64,000 nucleotides of DNA, from the NCBI GenBank assembly GCA_038363925.1, contig JAQQWL010000007.1, forward strand, positions 1,364,001-1,428,000, given 5' to 3'. The position numbers and the translations under genes were made by a program. Source of the DNA: Apiospora phragmitis (lineage: Eukaryota; Ascomycota; Sordariomycetes; Amphisphaeriales; Apiosporaceae). Within the stretch, counting starts at the first letter, position 1. Each line of letters begins with the position of its first letter. Below the pieces are notes generated by a model. It was not told the origin of the DNA. It worked only from the letters and a program-made list of their open reading frames with translations, and made no database searches. This document shows positions 34,978-44,506 of the stretch, piece by piece.

Positions 34978-35802
34978 TTACAATGCAACAACAAGTCCGA
35001 CCACACCGGCCAAGACCCCGCCGACCACCTTGGCGGCGCCCTGGGTAGCCGCAGCATTGGCGGGTGGGCTGGTCGAAGAGGCACCATCACCACCGGCGGG
35101 GGTGGACGTACCGCTGCCGCCGCCGCTGCCGCTGCCCGTGATCATCGTGATCGTGGCGCTCTGGGTCATGGTCATAGACATGGACATGGACATGGACGCC
35201 GTCGCGTTGGAGGGGATCGAGGTCTGGATGCTCAGCAGGGGGTCGGTGATGGGGGTCTCGGTGGCCGACGCCGACGCCGACGGGGGCGTGGTCATGGCGG
35301 CGCTGCTGGGCATGGCCGAGGCGCTGAAGGTGAGCTTGCCGGCCGCGTAGCTCGAGCAGATGTCCTGGCCGGCCTGCAGGGCCTGGCCCAGCTCCTTGGC
35401 CGAGCACTTGCTCTGCAGGCAGGGCGCCACGAGCGGCACCAGGGCCGTCTGCGTGTCCGCGCTGCACTGGCACTTGATGTCGCCCGAGGCGCAGCCGACC
35501 TTGCCGATGGCGTCGGTGAGGCAGGGGATCTGGTTTTTCGGGTTTGGGTCAGTTTCAAGTTCGGAATATTTGTGTATCTAGTTCGTTTGTTCGGTGAATC
35601 CACTTTATCTAGGTATCGATGATGAAACGAAACGAAACGAAACGAAACGAAACGAAACGAAACGAAACGATAGCGAGTCATGGGGGTATGTATGTATGTG
35701 TGTGTATGTATGGTAACCACTTACAGCGCAGTCAGGTTCGCCGGCAAAGTAGCACTGGGCAGCAGCAACGGCTGTCGTGGCGAGGATGAGAACAGCCTTC
35801 AT
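34978..35802 (-). CDS. CFEM-domain GPI-anchored surface protein
   Basis: The signal peptide MKAVLILATTAVAAAQ is followed by CYFAGEPDCA. A 195-nt intron then falls exactly after DCA (exon 1 35802-35725, exon 2 35529-34978). Exon 2 continues the CFEM domain: IPCLTDAIGKVGCASGDIKC, QCSADTQTALVPLVAPCLQS and KCSAKELGQALQAGQDIC. All eight CFEM cysteines are present. The Ser/Thr/Met/Gly-rich stalk ends in a hydrophobic GPI signal (AAKVVGGVLAGVVGLVVAL). Length is 209 aa. CFEM proteins are surface proteins; some capture heme or iron, others act in adhesion or virulence. Here the Asp (GDIKC) that corresponds to the heme-ligand Asp of Candida CFEM proteins is present. The second exon is extremely G/C-rich at third positions. 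A TATA box (ctatataa, minus, 35958-35965) lies about 160 bp upstream. Confidence 0.9.
35624..35670. repeat. Pentanucleotide microsatellite (gaaac)n
   Basis: Nine to ten copies of gaaac lie within the intron of the CFEM gene, followed by a (tgta/tgtg)n tract at 35691-35712. Because the array is intronic, length changes would not alter the protein. Confidence 0.9.
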
Positions 35803-36671
35803 TGTTTCTGGGTAGTTTCTGAACGTCCAAGAGGCAGTTATGGTGATGTTGGGGAGTAACGAGCGCAATTGACCTCAAAATAATGGTTGAGGAGAGGGGG
35901 AAAAGGTGAGCGGGGAGAGGGATGCTGTAAGGGGAGGAGAGGGAGTTGGAATCTGGTTATATAGCATACCATGACGGCCAGAATGGACGGGAACGCGTGC
36001 GTTTATTGGCGGGCTGTGGATTGGCATGGAAGGCCGCGCAACTCCCTCCCTCATTCATCGACGTCGTTCCATTGCTTAATTGGGGAGAATGGAAAGGTCA
36101 TCTTAGCCAGCCCGTGGTCAAATGGATAGGATAAGGGGAGGTTCCCATTGGCCCGACGAGCAGGTCGATCAGCTGCAGCCCAAATGTCTAAGTCACAGTA
36201 GCCTTGGGCGTTTGCTAGTTCCCAGCCAGGTACGACTACTTGGACGGACAGGGAGGCAAGGAGGGTTCTAGCTTGAGCGCAGGTGGCAGGGGGATGCATG
36301 CGTGGTCAATACGAGCTCGGCGCTAGAAGCGGGGGTTAGAGAGGTACTTGTTGTCGCCATATATCCAAGGTCTCGTCGGCAAGTATCGCAGTATCAGAGA
36401 ACCCCGCATCAGAGTTCAATTGTGTTTGGACTTTCTACCGGTGCGACCCATTCGACAAAACAAGAATTCTCTAGTCTATCCTGTCTTGGAAGTTCCGTCC
36501 CAGCTTCATTTCCTCAAACTTTTCCCAATGGCCAGGTAGGCTACTCGTTGTCGTACGTCGGACAAACCATGTTCCAACATTTTACCAATTCTTCTCTCTT
36601 CTTTTTCTTCTCCGTCTTCTTTTGGCCTCCCCGGCAGCCTGGCCATCCAACCACTCAACTGAGGTCATGAG
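35803..36671. other. Intergenic between the two CFEM genes
   Basis: This carries the promoter of the GPI-anchored CFEM gene (TATA at 35958-35965). Short ORFs here have no support. Confidence 0.4.
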
Positions 36672-37553
36672 TCAGTCCACGGCCTGCCTCTTGCGAAACC
36701 GCCGGGATATGCGCCAGTTGACGTAGATTGATACGGGCATCCCTACACCCAGGCCAACCCCGAGACCAATGGCAAGCCTATGATCCGATCTCTGCGCCGG
36801 ACAACTGGCAGCAGCAGAATTAACACTTGTTGGTGTCGGGGAAAACGTCTGGGTGGCGGTGGTCGTAGTCGTGAGGCTGGCGGTCGTTGTGGTCAGGAGC
36901 GTCGTCCGCGTAGGGAGTCCTGGTCCTGTGGTGGAGTTTCACACAGTGATTGTTGCGGCGGAACTTCCCTTCGTGAGATGAGATCTCGTTACCTGAGAAA
37001 ACCTTGTTGATGAGGTGCGTGGAAGAGCCGCTGACGTGGCGTTTGTCGTCGACCAGGACGTGGCCCTGGAGTTGAAAGAAGAAGCAGAAGAGGATATCCA
37101 CGATTCGTCTGATGCAGCGCTGACGTATCCGCGGTGGCTTGCCGAAGACGACTGTTCAGCACGGAACATCTCGCAGGATCGGGAGAAGGCGTCCAGGGCG
37201 CTCAGCTCTATATCATCCGTCTCCGCCCCCGACGTCCCGCACTGGTGGTGGACCAGACTTCTCGCCAGCGACATGATCCGACGCTGTTGGCTCCCACACT
37301 GGCAATCGAGAGTCCAGACATAGCAGTGGCGGATAGACGAGATCGCGGCTGCAACAGCGTATCGCTATGTATTCGGAGGGAAAGCTTCAGCTACACCTGC
37401 ACATGTTATTTCTCATCCCCCCTGCTGGTAGGTATTCAGGGGGAAGAGGGGCTTGGCGGAGAAGGTTCCTACAGCGCATTGCGGTTCTCCGTCGTAGAAT
37501 TGTGCTGCGCAAACGCCCAACTGCAGCGGCGCGACGACTACGAGGGCTTTCAT
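36672..37553 (-). CDS. Divergent CFEM-like membrane protein (probable frameshift)
   Basis: Exon 1 (37553-37473) reads MKALVVVAPLQLGVCAAQ then FYDGEPQCA. It matches the GEPxCA context and phase-0 intron position of the CFEM gene at 34978-35802. Exon 2 (37364-36993) continues RYAVAAAISSIRHCYVWTLD, CQCGSQQRRIMSLARSLVHH and QCGTSG...SRSCEMF, then a Ser-rich stalk. The CxC pair and the last Cys align with CFEM, but two of eight cysteines are absent. Exon 3 (about 36925-36672) is Thr-rich, with one membrane segment (LAIGLGVGLGVGMPVSIYVN) and a basic tail (RISRRFRKRQAVD), unlike the GPI end of its neighbour. Joining exons 2 and 3 needs one extra base, so a frameshift or a different splice site is involved. 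The corrected model is about 235 aa. It may be a tandem duplicate that diverged. Confidence 0.6.
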
Positions 37554-38326
37554 GTCTGTTCCTCTGTATCTTATTACAGTAAAGTCTTTATGTCTGGCCC
37601 ATCGGATTGTTATGCATGAGAGAGGGCCAGGATCGGTCATCATGGCCTCCGGAACATACTCTTTCTTATACTAATGAGATAGCTTTCTGATGATCCAGGC
37701 ATGGTGGTCTCAAGAACGTACGCGCATGATAGTAGAAGGTAGGCATATGGCCTCGATGTGTCTTCGTATCTTTCATCTGTGGTTCATGTCTCGTGGGGAG
37801 TGATTTAGATCTGCCATAGGCTAAGAGACTAAGTGTTGTTCTCGAAGAATCGCCACAGCACTGGCTTGGCAGGGTTTCCAACAAACATCGCAGAGCATCC
37901 GACCAGGGCAAAATCAGAGCCTGCTTCATGCATCGGGTTGCTGAAGTGTGGTTACAGATGGCCCTTAGTCGTCCGGAGGAACTCAGAGTTAAGGTTAGTC
38001 AAGCACGTATGATGAGAGTACCGGGACTACGGCTCAATAATAACAATAGTACGTATCGAAACCCCGGCTGACTGTAAAGCATGCGGATCTGGCAACGCTA
38101 AAAGACACCCATCACGAAGAATAAACGAAGATTTTGTGTAGTGAAGTAACATTGCTAGATTGTCCAACGCCAGTCTGCCTCCTTATGCTATGCAAGAACG
38201 TGAAAACATTTCGTAAACCCAACTCCCATACCATCCAATAGATCAGTCAGTCAGCATTGTTTTGCTGTTCAATCTCTTTTTCTCAATTATAAATTTCTCT
38301 CGAATAAATCTGCTTTATAACTAAAT
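37554..38326. other. Intergenic
   Basis: This is AT-richer spacer between the second CFEM gene's promoter and the 3' end of the phospholipase gene. No gene is seen. Confidence 0.4.
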
Positions 38327-40293
38327 TTAAATGGCGAGGACTAGGCCCGACGCGGCAACCGCCGACACCAGGGCCAACACCTTGCTGGTATCGCCGGCGC
38401 GGAAGCTGGCCCCCGCGCTGGTCTCCTGGATGCCGATGACGGGTTTCGGCTGGTAGCCGCCCGCGATGGGCCGGGTGTCGGTGGTGCCGTCCCAGCAGTG
38501 GGCGTCGAAGCACTGCTGGCAGGCGGCGGGGATGGTGGTCTTGGTCTTGAGCATGCTGCGCTGCAGCACGGCGCAGCCGATGCAGGTGCGCCACTGGGCC
38601 GACATGTCGCCCGTCGTGCCGTTGCCCATGGTCGCGACGTTGAAGCCGTTCTGGATGATGGCGTTGCGCTCGGCGTCCTCGTAGCTCATCGTGAAGGTCG
38701 AGACGTTGCCCCAGGCCGTGTAGGCCATCAGGGGCACGTACACGATGAGCGGCGGCATGGCGGCATTGGCCCGGCCGCCCGTCGTGTAGTTCTGGGGGTC
38801 GCACCCGAAGAAGGTCGGGCGCTGGTTCAGGCCCTTGTTGATGAAGGTCTCGGCGTCCGGCACGACGGGGAAGCGGGTCCCGTTGCTGATGGGCTCCGCC
38901 GTGCGGTCGTACGTGGCTCGCAGCGCCGTGCCGTTGGGGAAGTTGTTGTCGGTATCGGCCGACGAGTCGACGGCGAAGATGACGTCGAGGGCGCGCTCCG
39001 GCTGGATCAGGGGGTGGAGAGGCATGTTCTGTAGATCCTCTCTGCCGTCCACGAGGGTCAAGGTCGCCTCGTTCGCGGACGGGTTGGTCTTGTTATTGTA
39101 GTGGAAGAAGGGGTTGGGAGAATAGACAGCGATGTCATCGTTGGCATCACCAATACGGTTCAAGATGCTCTCGATCGCGTTGGTAACAAAATCTGGGATC
39201 TTCTCCGACGAGATGTTGCGCATGGCAATCTGGTTGAAGAGCGAACTGCTAGTGCCCATGACATATCCGAACTGGTCGAATCCGCTCATACATCTCTCGT
39301 TGTCGGGAATAGCACCAGCCGAGAAGTTGGAACCGAGATACTGCAAGGGCACAAAACCAAATACGCTAGGGTCGAATGAGCCCATCTCCCACGGGTTAAA
39401 TTCGTACACCGTGGAATTGAGCGCGACAACCTTTTCGTTGGGGAAACGGCCATCCGCCACCAGGATCGGCAGAGGCTGGTTGGCGTCGTTGAACCCAGGT
39501 GAGCGCGAGATGGACGAAAAGGTGTAGGAAGGGCCACCGTCCTTGGCATTGATCAGTTGGTACGACAGCGTGCGGCCCCAGTAGTCGGTGATGGAAGCTT
39601 CGTAGCCGGCATCTCGCTTCGCGTCGACGGCGTTGTGTACGTCATCCCAGTAGGAAGCCGTGTTGAGGATCGAAATGCCACTATCCTTGGGTCCTTGCAG
39701 GATGGATCTGCTGAACTGCCACAGGTCTGAGCCTTTGCTGCCGTCCCGGAGCTCGGAGACAGTCGAGAAGTTGTTGGCGTAGATGGAACCCACAAGCCAA
39801 CCACCGCCCGATAGCCCAGCTAGGTAAGTGGCTGACTGCAGCAGCCCTCCAATGCCGTGTTGGTCGGTGGAGCCGGCGACGCGGCTGTCAGCGGCGGCCA
39901 CGAAGCCCGCCCCGTTCATCAACGCCCTGTAGCCTCCGCCGGACAGCGCGATGCCCACATTGGGCAATTCTGTCAGATTCTGTCGGTGGGTGTTGATGTA
40001 GGCTTGCGCATCGAAACCGGAGATATTGGCTCCACGCAGGAAATCGATCATGGGCTGAACGGTCTTGCCGCGTCGTGTGCGCAGCCAGTCGGATTCCTGC
40101 TGTGAAACCGCCTCGGCACCACGAACTGTGGGCCGGGTTGAGGGACATTTGACCTCGCCGGCGCATAGCCTCCAGAGGGCGAGTCCGGGAGCGCCCGTTT
40201 GATCACATGTCCGACTTCGGATGAGACAGAGACAAGGCTCGGTGATGCGAGGGCCAGTGAGGCCAGCGATAGTAGTGAGAAGCTCGGATGCAT
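38327..40293 (-). CDS. Lysophospholipase / phospholipase B, GPI-type, one apparent frameshift
   Basis: This secreted or wall-bound enzyme family removes acyl chains from phospholipids and lysophospholipids. The signal peptide MHPSFSLLSLASLALA leads to ALPDSPSGGYAPA. The frame then breaks near 40155: VKCPSTRPTVRGAEAVSQQE continues one frame over, so one base appears missing. The PLA2_B-type catalytic domain has NVGIALSGGGYRALMNGAG and YLAGLSGGGWLVGS, with the nucleophile Ser at about residue 160. The Asp motif region reads LVDGREDLQNMPLHPLIQPE, then DVIFAVDSSADTDNNFPNGT. Several Asn-x-Ser/Thr sites occur. A Cys-rich region (CIGCAVLQRS, CQQCFDAHCWDG) precedes a hydrophobic GPI signal (SKVLALVSAVAASGLVLAI). 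It is a single exon; corrected length is 655 aa, normal for fungal PLBs. An A/T-rich TATA-like element lies at 40411-40422. Confidence 0.92.
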
Positions 40294-42532
40294 CGGGCCT
40301 GCAAGTAAAATAGGGGAATAGGAAACGCAGGAAGGCTAGGAAGCAATGAAGAGAAAGAAAGAAAATTAGGGAGAAATATCCAAAGCAGAGCGAGCGTGAG
40401 TAAGACGGAATCTTATTATATTAATGAAGGAATGAGTCGAGTCGACTGCGTCACGCCGCAACAACACTGCAGTACGTGCACTGCCCCAGCCCACCGCGGC
40501 TCACACACGACGTAGGATGCGAAGTATGGAGTATTGGTTTCGCTGGTGGCCTATTCCGGGAGTGCCGGCAAGGGTGTTATGATGGGTACTTGTCGGTAAG
40601 GAGCCAGTAGTTTGACGCGCGCATGCGGCGTAGAGGTAGGCTGTGAGTAATGAGCAATAAATGCGAAAATGATTGGCCGTTTGTGTAGAATACGAAGAAC
40701 GTGCTGCTTGTGTTGTGTATCAAGGTTCTGTTCATCGAGAAATGAAAATCGCCTCTTGTTTGCTTGTTTTGTCCATACAAGGCTTGGTGGAGTAGGGGGG
40801 TCCTGGATGATTTACGCCTGGTCGTGCATATTTAGTTAGCGATCTCTATTATCGGTATTTTATTGCGAGGCCCATCCATGCCTGTACAGACCACGGGTAG
40901 GACCGTAATGGTATATAGGTACGGTACCTGTATGTATCGATGGGCAGTTAGTTGGGTATCGCTGGGCCTGCTGGGGCTCTGACTTCAGCGCTTGTATCTG
41001 CGGGCTAAGGATACTAGCCACCAGCTGGCTCCTTACTGCTGCGATTTCTGCTCGTATAAAGTAAAATAAAAGAGGGCTGCCAGCTTCTGTTTGTTATTGA
41101 CTGCACAGAAATTTGCAGCTTGCACACGCCAAGTCCATCATCTCCGCTGCATCCTAGTCATGTCAGCTTCGGGTTGGCGAAGGTCTGATTTAGTACGGTC
41201 CACACAGCAGCTTGGCCGGTGAGCAATGATGCAATAGGTCAGCCATGGTGCTCTTGCTTTTCGCATTTTCGCATTCATGAAACGGTGGGCGCACTCCCTG
41301 ACAAGAATGACAGCATACATCTGTTTGCAACCTTGAGCCTTCTGCCGAAAACATACCACCGTTCCTCCCGAGGTGCCTTGCAGGTTGGACTAGTCTTCCA
41401 ATAGCCTAGGCTACCTAGGGTCTGACTCTCTGGCAGTTTAAGGCGGCGCGGCCTGCGGACCTTAAGGGGTCCTGAGGTTGCACTCTCCGGGGAAGCGCGC
41501 AGATCAAAGTTGCCGCGTTTCCGAGCTCTGTCGCTACTAGTCCCGCATCAGGACATAACAGACGCCAAGACTACCGCAGCCCCCCCTTTCTGTCCTTCTG
41601 CCGCGTCTGTCTATCAGCCAACCATCAAATTCCACCTTAGTCGCCTGTCAGCCCAACCTAACTCCTAACTCCTTCGTGGCTCATTCATTCCTGTATCGCC
41701 ATAATATCCATATAACACCTACAGAACATACATCATGTCGTGCTGCTGACAGAAGTGCCGAGTACGAAACCTCGCATTCTTTTGCGCAATCCTTCTCACA
41801 GCCTGCGCAGATCGGCGTGTTTCCGTTTCCTATCCCTCTTATTCGTCAGCATTTCGGTCCATAGGATGAAGGCAATAAAAAGACGACTCGCCCGGGGTGC
41901 TTGCGGCAGCCACCACCATCATCCTGAACAGGTCCGAAAGCATAATTGCCTCGGATGGTGAACCTTCGAGGCTGGAAGGACGATCCTGTCGACACTCTCC
42001 TCGGCACCAAGGAGGCACAGCTCATACTTCTTCGAGCGCAGAATCCACGACGCAATGCACTCATGTTTCCGAAAAACGAACGCGAGCGCCTATGCAGTAG
42101 CCAAATATGCTCCTTCTTTCCATTTACGGGTATCGTAATAATGCACGCAAATTCTATGCGATAACCTAGTACACAGACAACTCCCTCTCTCCCTTTGTCG
42201 CTGGATCGGGGAAGTAGCCAAAACAATTGGGGGTATTATGTGAGCACGAAATCGTACAGTCCATCTTCCAAGCCGAGCCAACTCTGTGTTGCACTCGTCA
42301 GCGCAGCGATTCATCATTCGGTGAGACGTGAAATAAAGAAAATGAGAAGAAGAAGAAACACCCAGGTTGGTCGCCTTGCCCACGTCTGATCGGATACATC
42401 CTTCTCTTTCTTTCTTTCGCTCGCTCTCTCCCTCTTTCTCTCTTTTGTCCTCCTCTTAATGTGGTCGTGGCTCATAAAGTCGTCCTAGATATTTAGGAGA
42501 AAACGTAATCTGGTTCAAGTGGTGTAGATCAC
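40294..42532. other. Long intergenic region (2.2 kb)
   Basis: This holds the phospholipase promoter and the 3' side of the caspase-like gene. A C/T-rich microsatellite-like tract lies at about 42404-42450. No gene is supported. Confidence 0.4.
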
Positions 42533-44398
42533 CTAAAACGTATGGTAAGGACCCTCGACCTTCACATCCTTGATGCCTTCCGGTAACATGCGAAGCCAAT
42601 TGGTCCAGCTCTCAATGTTGAGAGACTCGTCGGTTAATCGAATCGACAGGTTTAGCTGAGGTCCCCCATTGGCCTCGGGACTAAATAAAGGGGGTTTGGG
42701 TTGCACGAATTGCAGCGGGGCTAACGTAATCGAGGGAAGCCTCCAATTCCCCGACATCTGCAGGTGTAAAGGGGATGGCGTTCTCGTAATAGCGTCGAGT
42801 CCATGATGCCTCTCGTGGACAATTCGGGGGTAGAGTGCCAGAAGTTTCGAGTGAAACTCGGCTGCCGAAAGAGCATCCGATGGCCTCTGGTTGATGCGGG
42901 AACGCAGCTGCTCGGTCAGTGCTCGCGTGAGACTGTTCCTGCCGATCAAGTTGTATTGTTCCTGCGAGGTAGATGCGGCGATGATCTCGAGGACCCCCTT
43001 TTGGCGTACCATCTTAAAAGATGGATAGAACGGCGCATCGATAATGACTAATGTGTCCGAACAGGCTTCTTCCAGGGTTTGCTGAAGGCCATTCCATCGG
43101 ATGGCAGACGCTCTGTCCATGTCCTCCACGCTGCAACAAGTCAGCTGTGTCATCGTACGGAGAATACTCCTAGCGAAGCTCACCTTGCCAAGATCATCTC
43201 CCTGTTTTCGTCCAAAAAGCTGCCCCCATTATAGTACACCACCTTCAATACATCGCGCGTATCACTATGATCAATGAAGTCATTGATTGTACGAGAGAGC
43301 CATCTCGATGAGTTTTTGCAGCCATCGGATGACGAAGGCGGGATTCGGATGACCTCAATCGTATAATGGTACATCTTGTCGAGTACCTCGGCCAGCTCAT
43401 CGACGGTGGCTGCCACATTCGCATCCATATCATCTTGCCAACAGACAAGAAGTACCATAATCATGCTGTACCGTCCCCTATGGGGCCCGGACAGAATCCG
43501 AGAAGCGGTAGTTTCGAGCTCGGATTTGATCGAGTCGATATTGGGCAGAGCTGTGTACGATGGCGGGCCAGCTGCAAGCGAAGGCATCGTCATGGCTTTG
43601 TCTAGCCTGGGACCAGATGGCAAAGGGGTTCGAATGCGTGAGTCACTCAACGGCGCGCGGCCCGGTGTGCTCTGGGGGGCAGGGGGGGTTGGCGTCGAAT
43701 CAACGTCCATGTCCTGGGGATCTTGTGTGTATGAATGCCGCAAGGCATGGTTGCTCGATGCCGGGCTGATTGGTCGACCCGCAAGTGGCACCAGTTCCTG
43801 CATCGGGCTGTGAGATCGATACTTTCTCATGGCGTCTTCCCAGGTCATGTTGTGGTGATTGGGATGGCACTATAGTACATGTCAGTGGCCGACCCTCCCT
43901 CCCCATTACTTCTTACATGGTAACGGCAAGCGAAACATGAGGAAAAATCCAGCTTACAGCAACCCGGCGTCGGCGGCAATCCTGGCAGGCCCCTAGTTTG
44001 CGTATCAGTGCAGCCTTCTCCCTCTGCTGGGCCGAAAGGGGGCCGGTACGCTGGCGGCTAGCGCGGCGACTATTGGAGATTTCCGCACCATCTTTGACCG
44101 AGAAAATCGACTGTGATGATTCCACGCTGTAGATTGTTGCGTTGGTGTCAGATGAGGCGTTGGTCACTGCTGTAACGTCTGTCACAGTGGTAGATGTGGA
44201 CGAAGACGTATCTTTCCTGGAGGGTTGAGGTGATTGACCAGGGGAAGCCGGCATATGATTCTCAGGTTGATTGTGGGGTAACGGCTGTTGTTGATGTTGG
44301 TGTTGCACGCTCTGGTCTTCACTCTGCATCTGGCCTTGGTGTTGGTCCTGCTGCTGGGCCTGTGACTGTGACTGTGACTGTGACTGATGCTGTTGTTG

Positions 44399-44431
<33 letters not shown>

Positions 44432-44506
44432 CTGCGGCGGCGGCGGCGGCGCTCTAGGGTCTTCCGACTTGGGAAATGCCTCTACCAAGCTCGGGGCGGG
44501 ATGCAT
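42533..44506 (-). CDS. Poly-Q protein with Cys/His motif and catalytically dead caspase-like domain
   Basis: Three exons (44506-43958, 43869-43184, 43130-42533) join in frame to 610 aa. The N-terminus (MHPAPSLVEAFPKSEDPRAP) leads into Pro, Gln and Gln-Ser runs. The first intron splits a conserved Cys/His motif, ACQDCRRRRVA then CHPNHHNMTWEDAMRKYR (about residues 172-200). After a disordered linker comes a caspase-like (clan CD) fold: YSMIMVLLVCWQDDMDANVA, YHYTIEVIRIP, DVLKVVYYNGGSF, LEEACSDTLVIIDAPFYPSF and GVLEIIAASTS. In active relatives the strand ends are YYxGH and LDCC. Here they read YYNGGS and IIDAP, so the catalytic His and Cys are both missing. The resemblance is from remembered family patterns. 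An upstream in-frame ATG at 44836 adds unlike sequence, so 44506 is preferred. Confidence 0.78.
44391..44441. repeat. CAG/CAA trinucleotide repeat coding poly-Gln
   Basis: On the minus strand, mixed CAG and CAA codons give a run of about 13 glutamines in the caspase-like gene. A (CAGTCA)n stretch coding Gln-Ser lies next to it. Confidence 0.85.

Noticed and set aside
34972..35622. 216-codon plus-strand ORF (Gly/Arg-rich)
   Set aside because: It is the antisense shadow of the GC-rich CFEM exon, whose minus-strand frame has a full CFEM domain and GPI signal.
38498..39034. 178-codon plus-strand ORF
   Set aside because: It is antisense to phospholipase B in a stretch with G/C third positions, which creates long shadow frames.
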